Origin: Branchiostoma belcheri
Taxonomy: Eukaryota > Chordata > Leptocardii > Amphioxiformes > Branchiostomatidae
DNA: 64,000 bases
NCBI RefSeq assembly: GCF_001625305.1
Contig: NW_017804054.1
Coordinates: forward strand, 2,204,042-2,268,041
Direction: 5' to 3'
Made by a program: the position numbers and the translations under genes. Each line of letters begins with the position of its first letter. The stretch's first letter is position 1. Positions 1-11,408 of the stretch are shown one piece after another. The notes under the pieces were generated by a model. That model saw nothing but the letters and a program-made list of their open reading frames with translations. It was not told where the DNA came from and made no database searches.

Positions 1-8
1 CTACTACT

Positions 9-72
<64 letters not shown>
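1..72. repeat. Microsatellite, (CTA)n then (TA)n
   Basis: Four CTA units are followed by about 58 bases of uninterrupted AT dinucleotides. This is simple sequence in non-coding DNA at the window edge, and no function is inferred. Confidence 0.95.
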
Positions 73-75
<3 letters not shown>

Positions 76-1325
76 TTATTATGGATAATACTTGTTTACC
101 TAAGGTTTGAAAACCACGAAACCTCAGTGGTTTTCTTCTAAATTCTTTCAAATAACACGTCTACTAATATATAGCGACATTCTGAAAGTTGTTCTGTGTA
201 TAGTCAGCAGTATCTGGCAATATTGTAAATTTAAAACAACAGCACCCACCGCGTTTGCCTTTTACATGCATCTCCAAGGAACCTGATATAATTTACGTAA
301 GTGGTTTTCTTTACATTTTCCTTAAATGTTAGGAGTCCTAGAATAGCTACAATTGAAGTTGTTCTATATTGTCAGTTGATCAGCACCTGGCAATATTAAA
401 CAACGGCTCCCACCGCGTCTGTCGTTACGTGCATCTCTAAGGAATAGAGGAACCTGAGATAATTTACGTGAGAGATTAGGACAGTACGGGCTGCTATAAA
501 TCATTTCAGCGCCCGTGGGCACATTCCTTTTTATACGAGCACAGAAAGACTGTCAAGCAAGACAAACCGACGGCATGTTAATAGCCTCCCGAGTCCGACA
601 TTGTAGCGTTTTTACCCGTCAGCATTCCGATGCGTATCACCGCTCGAAAGGTCTTTGTTGTGAGACATAAATGGATAAATAAATATATAAAATCTATCAA
701 ATACAGATGGATTTTTTCTAACTTCTGAGCTTTACAATTTTGTCTCACGCACAAACTTGGAAAAAAGCATAGACAGCCATTTGGTGTCAAATGTCCTCTT
801 ACAGTCAACAGATATAATTGAAATTATAGTATTGATCTTTTGTTGCTGTTTCGATGCTGTCCGTACATATCGTTGATATAATGCCTTTGCTTGTACCCCT
901 AGATACCTAATGTTTACTGGGGAAAAACACCCAGATCCTCAAAGGTCAATAGAATACTGGTAAAGAGGCAAAGGCCGTAGGTGGTCTAAGATGAAACGCC
1001 ATGGATGTCAAAGCAAAGATCACGACTATGGCTCTGACGAAAATGTAATACAAAAAATTGCCTGGAGGTAATGTGTCACTCTCTTTACCTTGTGACATTT
1101 CACGTAGGCAGCCGCGGTATCAACTCTAATCATAAGGAAAGGGCCGCGTTTGGTCATGTTGCAGTGCCTTTCTGGCTGCCCTGGAGCGAACTCTTGTCGA
1201 TTTTTCATGTCTACAGGTCCCGTATTGGCTAACATCTTTCTTGCGCATCCAAAAACTCTGTTCAATATATGCCATGTAATGCTTAATTCAATGAACCGTA
1301 ACCGAGTAAAGGTCGTTGTGCTCAC

Positions 1326-1425
1326 CTATCGTTACTTTGTCCGGGTATCCATGTGTGGCTTGCAGTAGTATGCCTGGAAAGGCTAAGACAAACAGGGTTG
1401 CCGCCAGCCCGTGGGTCTTCATCAT
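1326..1425 (-). CDS. First coding exon (signal peptide) of a gene leaving the window; possibly an ionotropic glutamate receptor
   Basis: Read on the minus strand, ATG ATG at 1425-1420 opens a 33-codon frame. It starts with a basic n-region (MMKTHG), continues with a hydrophobic core (LAATLFVLAFPGILL) and a small-residue cleavage region (QATHG), and ends in YPDKVTIG before a donor GTGAGC at 1325. The exon is 100 nt and leaves phase 1. A signal peptide followed directly by a 'P-x-x-V-x-I-G' strand is how ionotropic glutamate receptor amino-terminal domains often begin, so that family is the best guess. The evidence is one short exon, and other secreted or type I membrane proteins remain possible. 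The remaining exons would lie left of base 1; I found no second exon in 1-1325. The family assignment is inference; the signal peptide and donor are seen directly. Confidence 0.5.
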
Positions 1426-4400
1426 TGCTGCCTGGTGCGTCTCGATGCACTGGAGTTAACAATTCTTTCTAGACCGGCGGGTCCCCGCAAATTCCATCCG
1501 TCAGACGTATAGAGGCTATCGTTTCAGAGGCAGGGATCTTGATACCGCCATGTCTGCAGCTTTCAAGGAGCCGTCTGTCGCTGCTGAGAAGACATACCCA
1601 TATCTTCAGTGTTCGAAATTACAGTAGGAACTGTCGCGCTTCCCCCGGCAGGTGGGATCCCCACTTCGTCACATTCAAGATGCTTCACTGCTGCTAATTA
1701 TGACTGATAATGTCTAATTCTCAAGGCGTGAGGATTTAAGTGGCGAAGGAGAACGGGATTCTCCTGGAATTGATGACTCAATGCGTACCTTTTCACACAT
1801 ACATGTAATGCAGAATGCAGGCTCTTCGATGTCAACTTTCCTTCGCTGACTTTGACATCAATATCTTGGTTCTCGGCAGTTTCCTTCTAGCTTCAACGCT
1901 ATAGTACAGTAACGCGCGAGCTTTCAAATTGCAGTAACGGCAACGTATGTAGAATGTTCCTCTTAACAGTCTCTCTCACCGGTCCGCTGAAGTCCCCTTG
2001 GGGAAACCAAAATCACCTGAACCAGATCAGTTGCCAACTGCTGATGGTGGAGGTAAAATGGTGCTGTCAGCCTAAGTCAGAGAACGGCATCACTCAAAGT
2101 CAGTTCGCGGACATTTTGGTCCGTCTTGGGAGCTCGTGAAACACACTTCGGCGCGTGGCTTTCCGATCTGAAGGATCTCGTCATTTCCCCGGTCGGCGCA
2201 TGCGGCGTTGCTCGGTTAATGCAATGAATATCCAAATGATTCGATTGTGCATTGCGGATGAGGGACAATCCTACGATTTCCCTCGCTTCCGTAGTTTTTA
2301 AACGACTTTAATACGGGTGTCCCTGTCCAGGGGAGTTTTATATGTAGGCAGTGATTTTATTCGTTGGCATGACGTGATCGCTTCACAGATCCTTGTCACG
2401 CTGTAACGAAAGTTGTCAGGAAGGAAAACGTTCCAGACGCTTGGGTCGTTCCAGGACTCATCTTTATGCTAAATCGATCCCGGCTGTAATGATAGCCTAG
2501 AGAGCTGGAACACATCAATAAAGGAACGTGACGTCACGGAAGACTTGGGAAGTTTTTCTGGTGCTGTTCGATATAACAGTCAGTTTTTTAAATCTTTTCA
2601 CATACATCTATCAAGAGAGTAAAACACACAAAATATTACAAAATGGGTAAAAGAAGAAATGGGTATAAACAAGACAAATTGAAGATCTATTAATTATGAG
2701 AATCTACCTGTACAGTAAATAAAGGTTTGAACTACTTCGAAGGCATTACAGTTTCTACAAGAATATAGCGAAACGTTTATTTCATACTTTAGGCATTTAA
2801 AACTGCAGAAATAAGCCCCAAGATTTCTTTATTTCCTGGGTGGTACCCAAAATATCAATCGAGGTCCTTCCAGTAACCGTTTTTCGTAAGAATTTTGGGC
2901 ATTTTTGCTCCATGAATGTCATGAAATACATTCGGACAGTGTTGTTTCAACATAGTATGTACGTAAGAAGCTAGAACATTTACTTTGAAAAATCTGATTT
3001 CTAAGCCCTAAAAACTGCACTGGGTGCTTTTAAAGAATGGCTGTACATTAGACAAACAGCACCGCCTTATCAGAGCACTTCTGGAGTAGACTCTGAGCAG
3101 CAGTAAGGAGAGATGGGTCTGCGATATCCCTGGTCACTGCTCTATGATAAATACAGGGGGAAGGCAAAGGTGCCTGCAATACTCATTAGCTGTGGGGAAC
3201 AGGACAGCACTAGACATCACGTTTTAATTCCAATTACCTGCAAGGGCCAGTTTGACAATAATGAGGTAGGTCGTCACATGGGAATAAGGGGAGACCACAG
3301 CATTTTACGATAGCTTTTGATACACTAAACATGATATATTGCTATACGCTTTAAAAGAAAGAAAGCAATGTCAACAAAAGGCGTTATGCAATAATATAAA
3401 GACTTCTTACATTCCCTAAAAGAAATAATTCTACTAGTAATGATATAGTCTTACTGCCATCAGCAATGATATTTAATTTTTACAACATTTTTTTTTCAAC
3501 AAATTTTCTCTTTTTTCTTCTGTTTAAGCTGCTTCCAGTCTTGGATACTTTGAAACAATTGATTTATTTTTAACGATTGATGACTTTTCTTGGCAAACCG
3601 CGTAATTTGAAACCAGTAGCGTAATGTGAGCTGTGATTTACATGCATCAGCAAGGCTGACAATTACTGGTATTCATTTGTTCGCAATTTAACAGAGGGGG
3701 CGAGTCCATAAAATCGAAACATTGAACGCACCCAAGCTTAACCAATCGATTTCTCCAAGTTGTATATGTCTGAGGCCCGTCAACCAATCACATACAAACA
3801 AAGTTAAGAAACGTAAATCAAATTATTCTCATTAGAGCTTCTATAGAAGCTGATGCTGGAGGAGTTTCTTCTATCATTAGGATAGAATCATTAGATTGTA
3901 AGATTGTTTTAAAGTTTGACCTTCGTTTGAAGGAGAAATGAATTTACGCGTTTGCCTTATAATGTACAGATTCTAAGGACGGGAATCGGTAAATGATTTA
4001 GCCTCGGCTCTGATCCATTCGTAACTCGGTATACTAGCATCATGAAATGAGATTTAAAGATAAATGCGGCATTAAATGTGGAATCCTAGGACGGCGGTTT
4101 GACACTAAAATCAATGAAAGACAATCACGGATGGTTTGTTTGGAATAATTGGATTCTGCTGCTTCCCTTCTCTTCTTTTATGAATTAAGGCTGGTAGAGA
4201 TATCCCTATCATTAAGGGGCCACCCTGACGTACGTTAGCGTTTTCTCACAGAGGCTAATACAAAACAGGCAAAGAAGATCCTAGAGAGACGGATAGGTTT
4301 ATAGGAGTCATGTGTTTGCTCTAGATATGCATCGCATTGCGCCCTTAATTTTTGTACAGTGACAATCTTAAGACGGATAACCAATATGGTGTAAGGGACA

Positions 4401-6776
4401 TCGCCTTATCGCCTACTGGCCTTAATTTGTATCCGGCCTGATTACATGGCGGAGGAGTTAATGAGGGTTTAGTGTGGCAGTAAAACTAGTTCTCTCAAAG
4501 ATCACTTTTCGAGAGCCTTATCATTACAAACATCGTATTTTTTCTTGATTTATTTAAAGCATTTGATTCAAAGCTGGGCAAAAACAAAGAAAACTCCATT
4601 TAAGTTAGTTTAAAGCTTACTGCTGTAGTAACTATTACCATCGTTTAAACAAAGAAAGAGTGCAAAGTCATTTTATTTATACTATACCAGTTCCAATCAC
4701 CCTACGGTCGGGTTGTTACCTTTTTTAATGTATAGCATAGTAAAATTCTTTCGCAGGCTTTCGTTATGAACAAGTAATGCCGGTAGCATTTCGAAGGCTG
4801 CGTAATTACTTTCAATATAGCAAGGTACTGATTCCTCGTTTTATATACGATCTTGCCATCTGGCTTCTTCCGGCTGGCTGCCTGCCGTGTGACAAGAATA
4901 CAGCTTGAGGACAACTGACATTTCGTGTTGTAGGATGGAATAGGTAGTGTGATAGTAAAATATTGAAACTTATTACTTTGAATAAACCAGAAAGATACAG
5001 AATAATTTTCAAAGCTGATTCTAATATGAAAACATAATAACATTTTGTCTCTTACTTCGATGCAGTGTCCAACATAGCAATGTCTTTCATTCCTTTTATA
5101 TATGATGGTGGCTGTGCATATGTAACGTTCCCATTAAATCAAATCCATTTGTACTGTGATTGAAAAATTTTATTTTTCCATGTTTTTTTCAGTGAGAAAT
5201 GAATGTTGTAATACTTAGCACAATATATCATTTCCTGTTTAACAAAACTTATGATGTCAAAATTGAAAATATTTTTCGCCCTATTACATCAGATTTGGAG
5301 TCTGCAGAGGATGTCATCCATAAAATGTACTTGCTGTGGCCTTACCTAATGTTTGGAAATATTCCTGAACTTATGTAGCACAGAATTACGTGAATCACAT
5401 TTTCCCACCAGGGGATTACTTTATGGCGACATTTATGTGAGAAATGTACGGTGACCCTTTCTCAGGGATTACCCTGATGACAAAATTATAGGCTTTAGAA
5501 TCCTTTGCCAGAAGGGTCTGAGTTATGAATTGTTTTTATCGAATGATGAGAGTCATTTTTCAACGGTTCATTGATTTCGGATTATGTATTATTACTATAT
5601 TATATATATTACTTTGGAACTCTATACCATGGTGTTCTAGGAAGGAAACATTTTACATTTTTTATACTTTAGCTCTTGTTATATACCAATACCACATTTC
5701 TTATTTGGAAAAATAGACTCTAAAAGCAGAAATTAATATATGTACGTATTCCCACTTTCTTGAGATATTTCACTTCAAAATACTGCATGACAAATAGCAC
5801 GGATCTTCATACTTAAATTACTTTCTAAGCGACTTTGAGTACAGGGATCCCATTTGGATTATCATATTCGATGTGTCCTATTTCAAAGAAACTTAACAGC
5901 ACTCTACATTACCCTTTGGAATGTGGAGCCTTAAATTGTACATAAGCAACTGATATCGAGACTCCCTATGAACATTTGTAACATATTGCCGGACATAGGA
6001 CATCTCCGTTTTGTTATCTATGAAACTCTCCTTCATGTTTCCCCTCGGGGCTATCTAGACATGAAGCAGTTATTACGATAACCGACATGATTGAGGGTGA
6101 TTGCGTTTGGGCCTTAGGATATATACTACGCCCGGGAACGATGCTCCATATATGTATTTTATACGACCAATACAAAACTAGAAAACATATTTACTGGCGG
6201 TTTGAAGATATAGCTGGCTACGTTAAACCGATTAATCATGCCTTGTGCATTTATGATACCAATATATAACAAGGACAAAGATACCAAAAAGGATAGACTA
6301 GTCATCTTTGTGGTAAATCCCTACACAGTCCTTGATGGATACTTGGAGTTTAATTGCAAACTTTAATTGCTAGATTTAGGCGTTTCGACTTACTGGATAT
6401 CAATCTAAAAACCATTTTAGAAGTTCAAGTGCAAAATTGATTGTTATTTTAGCCTCTTCGATTGCAATTGTAATTCATCTAAGCTGAAGTACATGTGCGT
6501 AGGTAGTTTAAAAGTGAATGCAAAGGAAATTAATCATAAAGTACTTCGAACTAAAGGTATTTGCTTCAAAGGCCACTTCTTGGAAAGCTTCCTACAACCG
6601 GTCCGTTGGAAGGAGACCATTATTTATTGAGCCATCATACTTTAGTCGGTCACTCCACGATTTATGGTACAAGATGTGATAACTTCCTCCTAGAGTAAAA
6701 ACGACTCAAAACAGTTTGAAAGCTCATCTTGAAACATTCATATCAAATCTCCTGGACACTTAAAAGTATCAAGTTA
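1426..6776. other. Intergenic, no gene supported
   Basis: Open frames here are short, lack recognisable motifs, and are not bounded by convincing splice sites. The segment at about 1426-2500 is more GC-rich than what follows and could hold the promoter or 5' untranslated exon of the minus-strand gene starting at 1425, but no specific site can be named. The rest is AT-rich unique-looking sequence. Confidence 0.6.
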
Positions 6777-6905
6777 GAAGTGGTTGAAATCCTCGATTCT
6801 GAATCGGACTCCTTTGCAAGAGTGAAGGAGGTTCTCTACATTGGGGCTCACAGACCTACACTGAACAGAGACAGGGAGAGACACGTTTGTTGGTGCTTGT
6901 CGTAG
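6777..6905 (+). mobile_element. Penelope-like retroelement fragment (C-terminal GIY-YIG region)
   Basis: A frame of about 42 codons ending at a TAG (6903-6905) reads DSESDSFARVKEVLYIGAHR, then PTLNRDRERH. The pattern 'F-x-R-x-K-E-x-x-Y-I...P-x-L-N-R-D' is characteristic of the C-terminal end of the GIY-YIG endonuclease region of Penelope-like elements and related retroelements. No reverse transcriptase domain is nearby, so this is a short 5'-truncated relic. The match rests on motif recognition, not on a search. Confidence 0.55.
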
Positions 6906-8087
6906 GCATCCGACAGTAAGTAAATGTCGCAGTATATCGGAAAAATGCAGAAAAAAAAATACTGCTATATTTTTCTAGGGTATCTGAACATGGACTACAA
7001 GGTAATTTCAGAAGTTACGAAATAATGATTAAAGAGCGCTAAGGGTGATGCAAAAAATTCAACGTGAGAAACCAATACTAGTACACTAGTATACTTGTTA
7101 TAGAAAACTTAGATTAGAAAGTTATAACCGTCCATATATAACTATAATATTTGGTCATAAAATTGTAAGATTCAATCGTACTAATGGCAAAACGTCAGCA
7201 TTTTACGACCATGTCCCGAATTCCGTCCCGAATTCCGTCGGGTTTATGTCATAACCGCAAGGATTTCACACAATTATTGCAGACATTTAATGACAAATGA
7301 TAAAGATACCGTAAATCGTCCTTCGTCGCCAGTGTTATCCGGCAGACGCATTGAGACCAATAATTTATCATATGTGGCCTAGATTGAAACATTTTCTGTT
7401 AGCAAAATGCGTGCATGTTTAATGTTTCTTTATGAAGATCGTATACGTAAGTACTTGAAATATTCTTCACAATACAAGCTGCCATCAATGCATCATGCAG
7501 TAAAATCAGCAAATTGCAGGTATTTTACGTTCGTTTTAAATGTTCGAAAGTTGATGATTTATTAACGTCTTAAATGAAAAATAAAATCCAAAAAGAACGT
7601 TATACAAGCTCTGCTTGTAATGAGGCCAATTTAACGAGAAGCCACTTATTTCCTCTTCCCCGTAGATTAAGGAATTGTTGCTGCCTCTGCAATTCTTTCT
7701 CCATTTACGGCTGCCAGGTACAATATGTAAAACGTGTTATCATGGCTTACCGCAATGTCATGGTTGTCAAACAGCGTTGTGTAGCGCAGTAGACATAATG
7801 AATGGAGATGGGGCGCAGCGTGAATTAGCAGGGACAAAAATTAGACTTATTATAGATGGTGGCGTGTAACATATACCTAACAAAAACCAAGGCCGTGCTA
7901 GTCATTTATAACAATATCAGATATCAATTATAAATATACCAAATATACCAGATGATTTGTTTGAACTTGATGAACTTTGTAAAAAAAATATTTTTATTAC
8001 ATACATACATATATATATACATATCGCATCCAAAACTTAATCGTTAATGTTCCATTGTAATATCTACAAATCTACCGGTTAAAAGTG
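6906..8087. other. Intergenic, nothing recognised
   Basis: AT-rich sequence with no supported gene. The only visible structure is a short direct duplication of a 12-base unit (TCCCGAATTCCG) around 7213-7237. Confidence 0.5.
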
Positions 8088-8290
8088 CAAGATTGTCTTG
8101 TTTGTCAACGTTAACGATGGCTGATAATTATGTTTATCGAAGGAAACATATTGTTTTTGCTCTGTTTCCTCTTAATCTCCAAGCCAATACGGTCAATGAC
8201 CTAAGCCAGGCGTCTGTCACCATGGTAACTAGTGTTGGGTTACATCATGTTCCAATTTTAAAGCAGGGGGGGTAGACTCCTGTCACCATA
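8088..8290 (-). repeat. Dispersed repeat family A, copy 1
   Basis: About 200 bp related to segments at 17713-17915 and 61936-62155, which lie in the opposite orientation, and to a partial copy near 29010-29100. Landmarks in the family orientation are a TATATATGGTGACAGGAGTC start, then CATGATGTARCCCAACACC, then GTGACAGACGTCTGG, and an AACAGAGCAAAARCAATATG block. It has no coding capacity and is probably a nonautonomous mobile element. Confidence 0.75.
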
Positions 8291-9543
8291 TACATACGAA
8301 TTTTTAGTAAGAATTAACAGAGAAGATCATTATGTGAAGGTAAACTTTATTCATTTGCTTTGCAAATGTTACCTTTCTAGTTTATGTATATTTATTTTGC
8401 TAAATTGATGTGGACTCTAACTGCAACACTATTCATCAAGAGGCTGTAATGCGAGGTCAGGATTACGTGCTTTAAATCGTATCGTCGTGTGCCCATTACA
8501 GACATGATTTGTTGCTGACACAGAGGCCACCGTCACACACAATAAGAACACGCAGCCCTTACATGCCACTCAATTGACATGCTCAGCCGTGCGTCGCATT
8601 CAGCGATCATCTTCGCGTCCTTGATATTAAAGTTAGAGAGTCTCGATGTATATCCTCTGAAGACTGTCAGGAAAGTGTTAAAATATCTCGAGGATATTCT
8701 TGGTTCTGTAGGAAAGACGTTATATTTTTTCTTTATCAAGACTAAACGTGCCGTGGTTTTATAGTGTAAGCTGTGTAGCTTATTGTTTTCCATTTACTTT
8801 TTTTGTCTATTTGTAAATTTATTTCTTTTTCTTGCATAAAATTATTGGAAAGAACATATCCCGAGGAAACATAACGTTTCAACAAGTTCATTGCCCCTAC
8901 CTAGACGTAAATATTGCAAATGCTATTTGCTGCAGTTACGAATGTTAGGAAGAAAATGGATGGTTAGGGACAAAAAAACTGGCTTTATAAATTATCGGCT
9001 ATTGGCGATTCGTGACGTATTAGAATAAAATGTTCTCTATGATCTGTGCTGGTTCAATTAGCTGGTTTGCGTTTTTAACTGTGCATATACTAATATTTTT
9101 AGCTCCAATCTAATACATTCGTGTTGAGGAATTAATCATTTTACCTGTGGTTTTTTCCTGTAAGGTTCTAAATTAATAGATAATATTGATTCGATTTGAT
9201 AATTTATGAAATATCCATTAAAATCAAACTTAAACGTTAAGGTGAGAGCAAGAAAAATGAAGAAAAAAAGAACTAAATGTCATATAATTAAACTACCGTG
9301 TCAACTGCGCCATCTAGTGACAATACTGGTTCTGCAACTGTCAACTTTGCCAAAAACAACAAATACGTTAAAACGCGAGCCGCTAAGGGATTAAAGAGTT
9401 TAAACCACAAGAGGCTGCATATCACATTTTAACTCAGCAAAATTTATTGCGTTTTACACGTGACATATATATTAGATCCATGAAGGATCTAATCAACATG
9501 ACAGTATGGCATATGTTGTCAAATGGTAAATCTACTAACAAAA
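8291..9543. other. Intergenic, nothing recognised
   Basis: No gene or repeat could be supported. Overlapping short frames on both strands at about 8530-8790 show no motif and no splice context. Confidence 0.5.
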
Positions 9544-9667
9544 AGTCTGCTTTTAGCCTGGGTACCATCCTACTTGTATACCGGGGCTCCACACTCGCTA
9601 CTTCTTAGGGAAGCGAGTGTGGGAGCCCCGGCATACAAGTAGGATGGTACCCAGGCTAGTCTGCTTT
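9544..9667. mobile_element. Foldback (hairpin) MITE with 10-bp target site duplication
   Basis: The element at 9554-9657 is almost entirely two inverted arms. The left arm (9555-9599) starts AGCCTGGGTACCATCC and the right arm (9612-9657) is its complement with one indel and one mismatch, separated by about 12 bases. The element is flanked by the direct repeat AGTCTGCTTT at 9544-9553 and 9658-9667, as expected of a target duplication. It is nonautonomous, with no coding sequence. Confidence 0.85.
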
Positions 9668-11408
9668 ACCCATAACATAATAACCACATATATGCATCTG
9701 TCTAGATACAATACGTGAGGAAACCCTACATTTTAAGACACACTCTCTTTATGCATGTACTTCACCATAAGACATAACAACTAAATCTTTAATTGTACAC
9801 ATATCAACTATAGTAAGTTTTAATTTTAATGATATTCAGTATCTTACGTGACAAAGAAATGGCATATTCAACCAAAGTTAATCACAATCTAGCAAATTTA
9901 TTTTCTTGCCGCTTAAAGAATCACCATAATCTGCTTAAGTTGCCAAAATGTGAATACATAAAGCTTATATACAACGAATGGTGTGCAGGCAAATCCTGTG
10001 TCACAAATAATAAGGACAACAATGGATTTTAAATTTGAAATCAAATTGATAACGTTAAGAGCATTTGTCGCCATTTATCAACCAATCAATCAATCAATTT
10101 AGTCAATCAATCAATACCAATAATTCTAAAATAGATCAATGCAACAATATTCTGATGCTGTATGCTATCGACAACATCGACTAATATATGCACAACACGC
10201 AATAGAACTAAGCACACGTTGCTGGGGTTTTCTTCGTGGCAAGTTTGCTCTTCTTTGCTTACTATTGCCCCAACTACGTTTGAATATCGCTATGTTTTTC
10301 TAATTAACTAGCATTTGAGCTAGGTTCACATCATTGACTTTCTGATATGTTACAAGTATAAATAAGACAACATAGCCATCGATGTTTTTTACAAATCCAC
10401 AGCAGTTACGTTTGTTTTCATTACATACCATAACATAGTTTTAATACATACTCATAACATTTGATCTTTACTTTATTGCACAACAAAACTTTTTTTTCAA
10501 TCCTCAATGCCTTCATATCTTAACGACCAAGAACATTTTTGTGTTTGCTTTTCGTGCTTTCCAAAAGTGTTCCCATCAATAAACAATTTGCTCGATAACT
10601 CTTACCTGTTTTCTAGGTGACATTCTTAATAAGAGTAACTTACTACGCTCACATTTAGTGTATGTAGACAAACATTTGTTTAAGTGGCTCAGTATTTTAC
10701 TTAATATTTTATCATTTAGCTAAAACGTTCTTTAAAATATACTATTTGCTGATCTTGAATAGATATACACAAGGTAATTAATACAATTACAGAGTCAAAG
10801 AAAGGTTAAAAGACACTAGACTTATTTAACTAGAGGTATTGTTAACGCAAATTGTAATCAGCATTACCATTAACACAAGACCAATTTTTATAGCCATATT
10901 CATCATTCGTTTGAATTAGTATGGATGTTCTATTAATACATCTCAGCTGATAGTAAAACTCACTTGCCGACATATGAACTATGATCTTAATGTAGGTAAA
11001 GAGAACTCCCCACCCTACTCGTCCCACGATTAACATTCATTTCACAAATTACCCACAATGCAGCACGCTGCGTATACGCAGTTTTAACACTCTTCTGTGA
11101 GATGCTTTTGTTATTATTGTACATCTGCATGGAACGTTTCACCTACAGTTTGGTGTCATTTACAGAGCATGTCCATACTTAGGACCTTCTAAAACGTTAC
11201 TGGACGAGGAGTATTTTGTCAACAGTGTGAAAGAATGTGAAATAATCTTTATCTGTGCATCCGGTACAATCGCCCTTCAAAGTTACACAGAATGTGTAAG
11301 CTTATTATCCTTGCAATGTCAAGGAGCTTACCATCAATGCCGCCAATCATTATTCTGTTTTTCTTTGAATTTTGTTTTGAAATTTTGCAGCCTATTTAGC
11401 CAGCAAAA
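9668..11408. other. Intergenic / 3' flank of melanopsin, with a (CAAT)n tract
   Basis: AT-rich DNA. A CAAT/TCAA tetranucleotide tract lies at about 10077-10115. No gene is seen. The region below 11409 must contain the melanopsin 3' untranslated region, but no close AATAAA on the minus strand was identified; the nearest candidate is around 10470. Confidence 0.5.
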
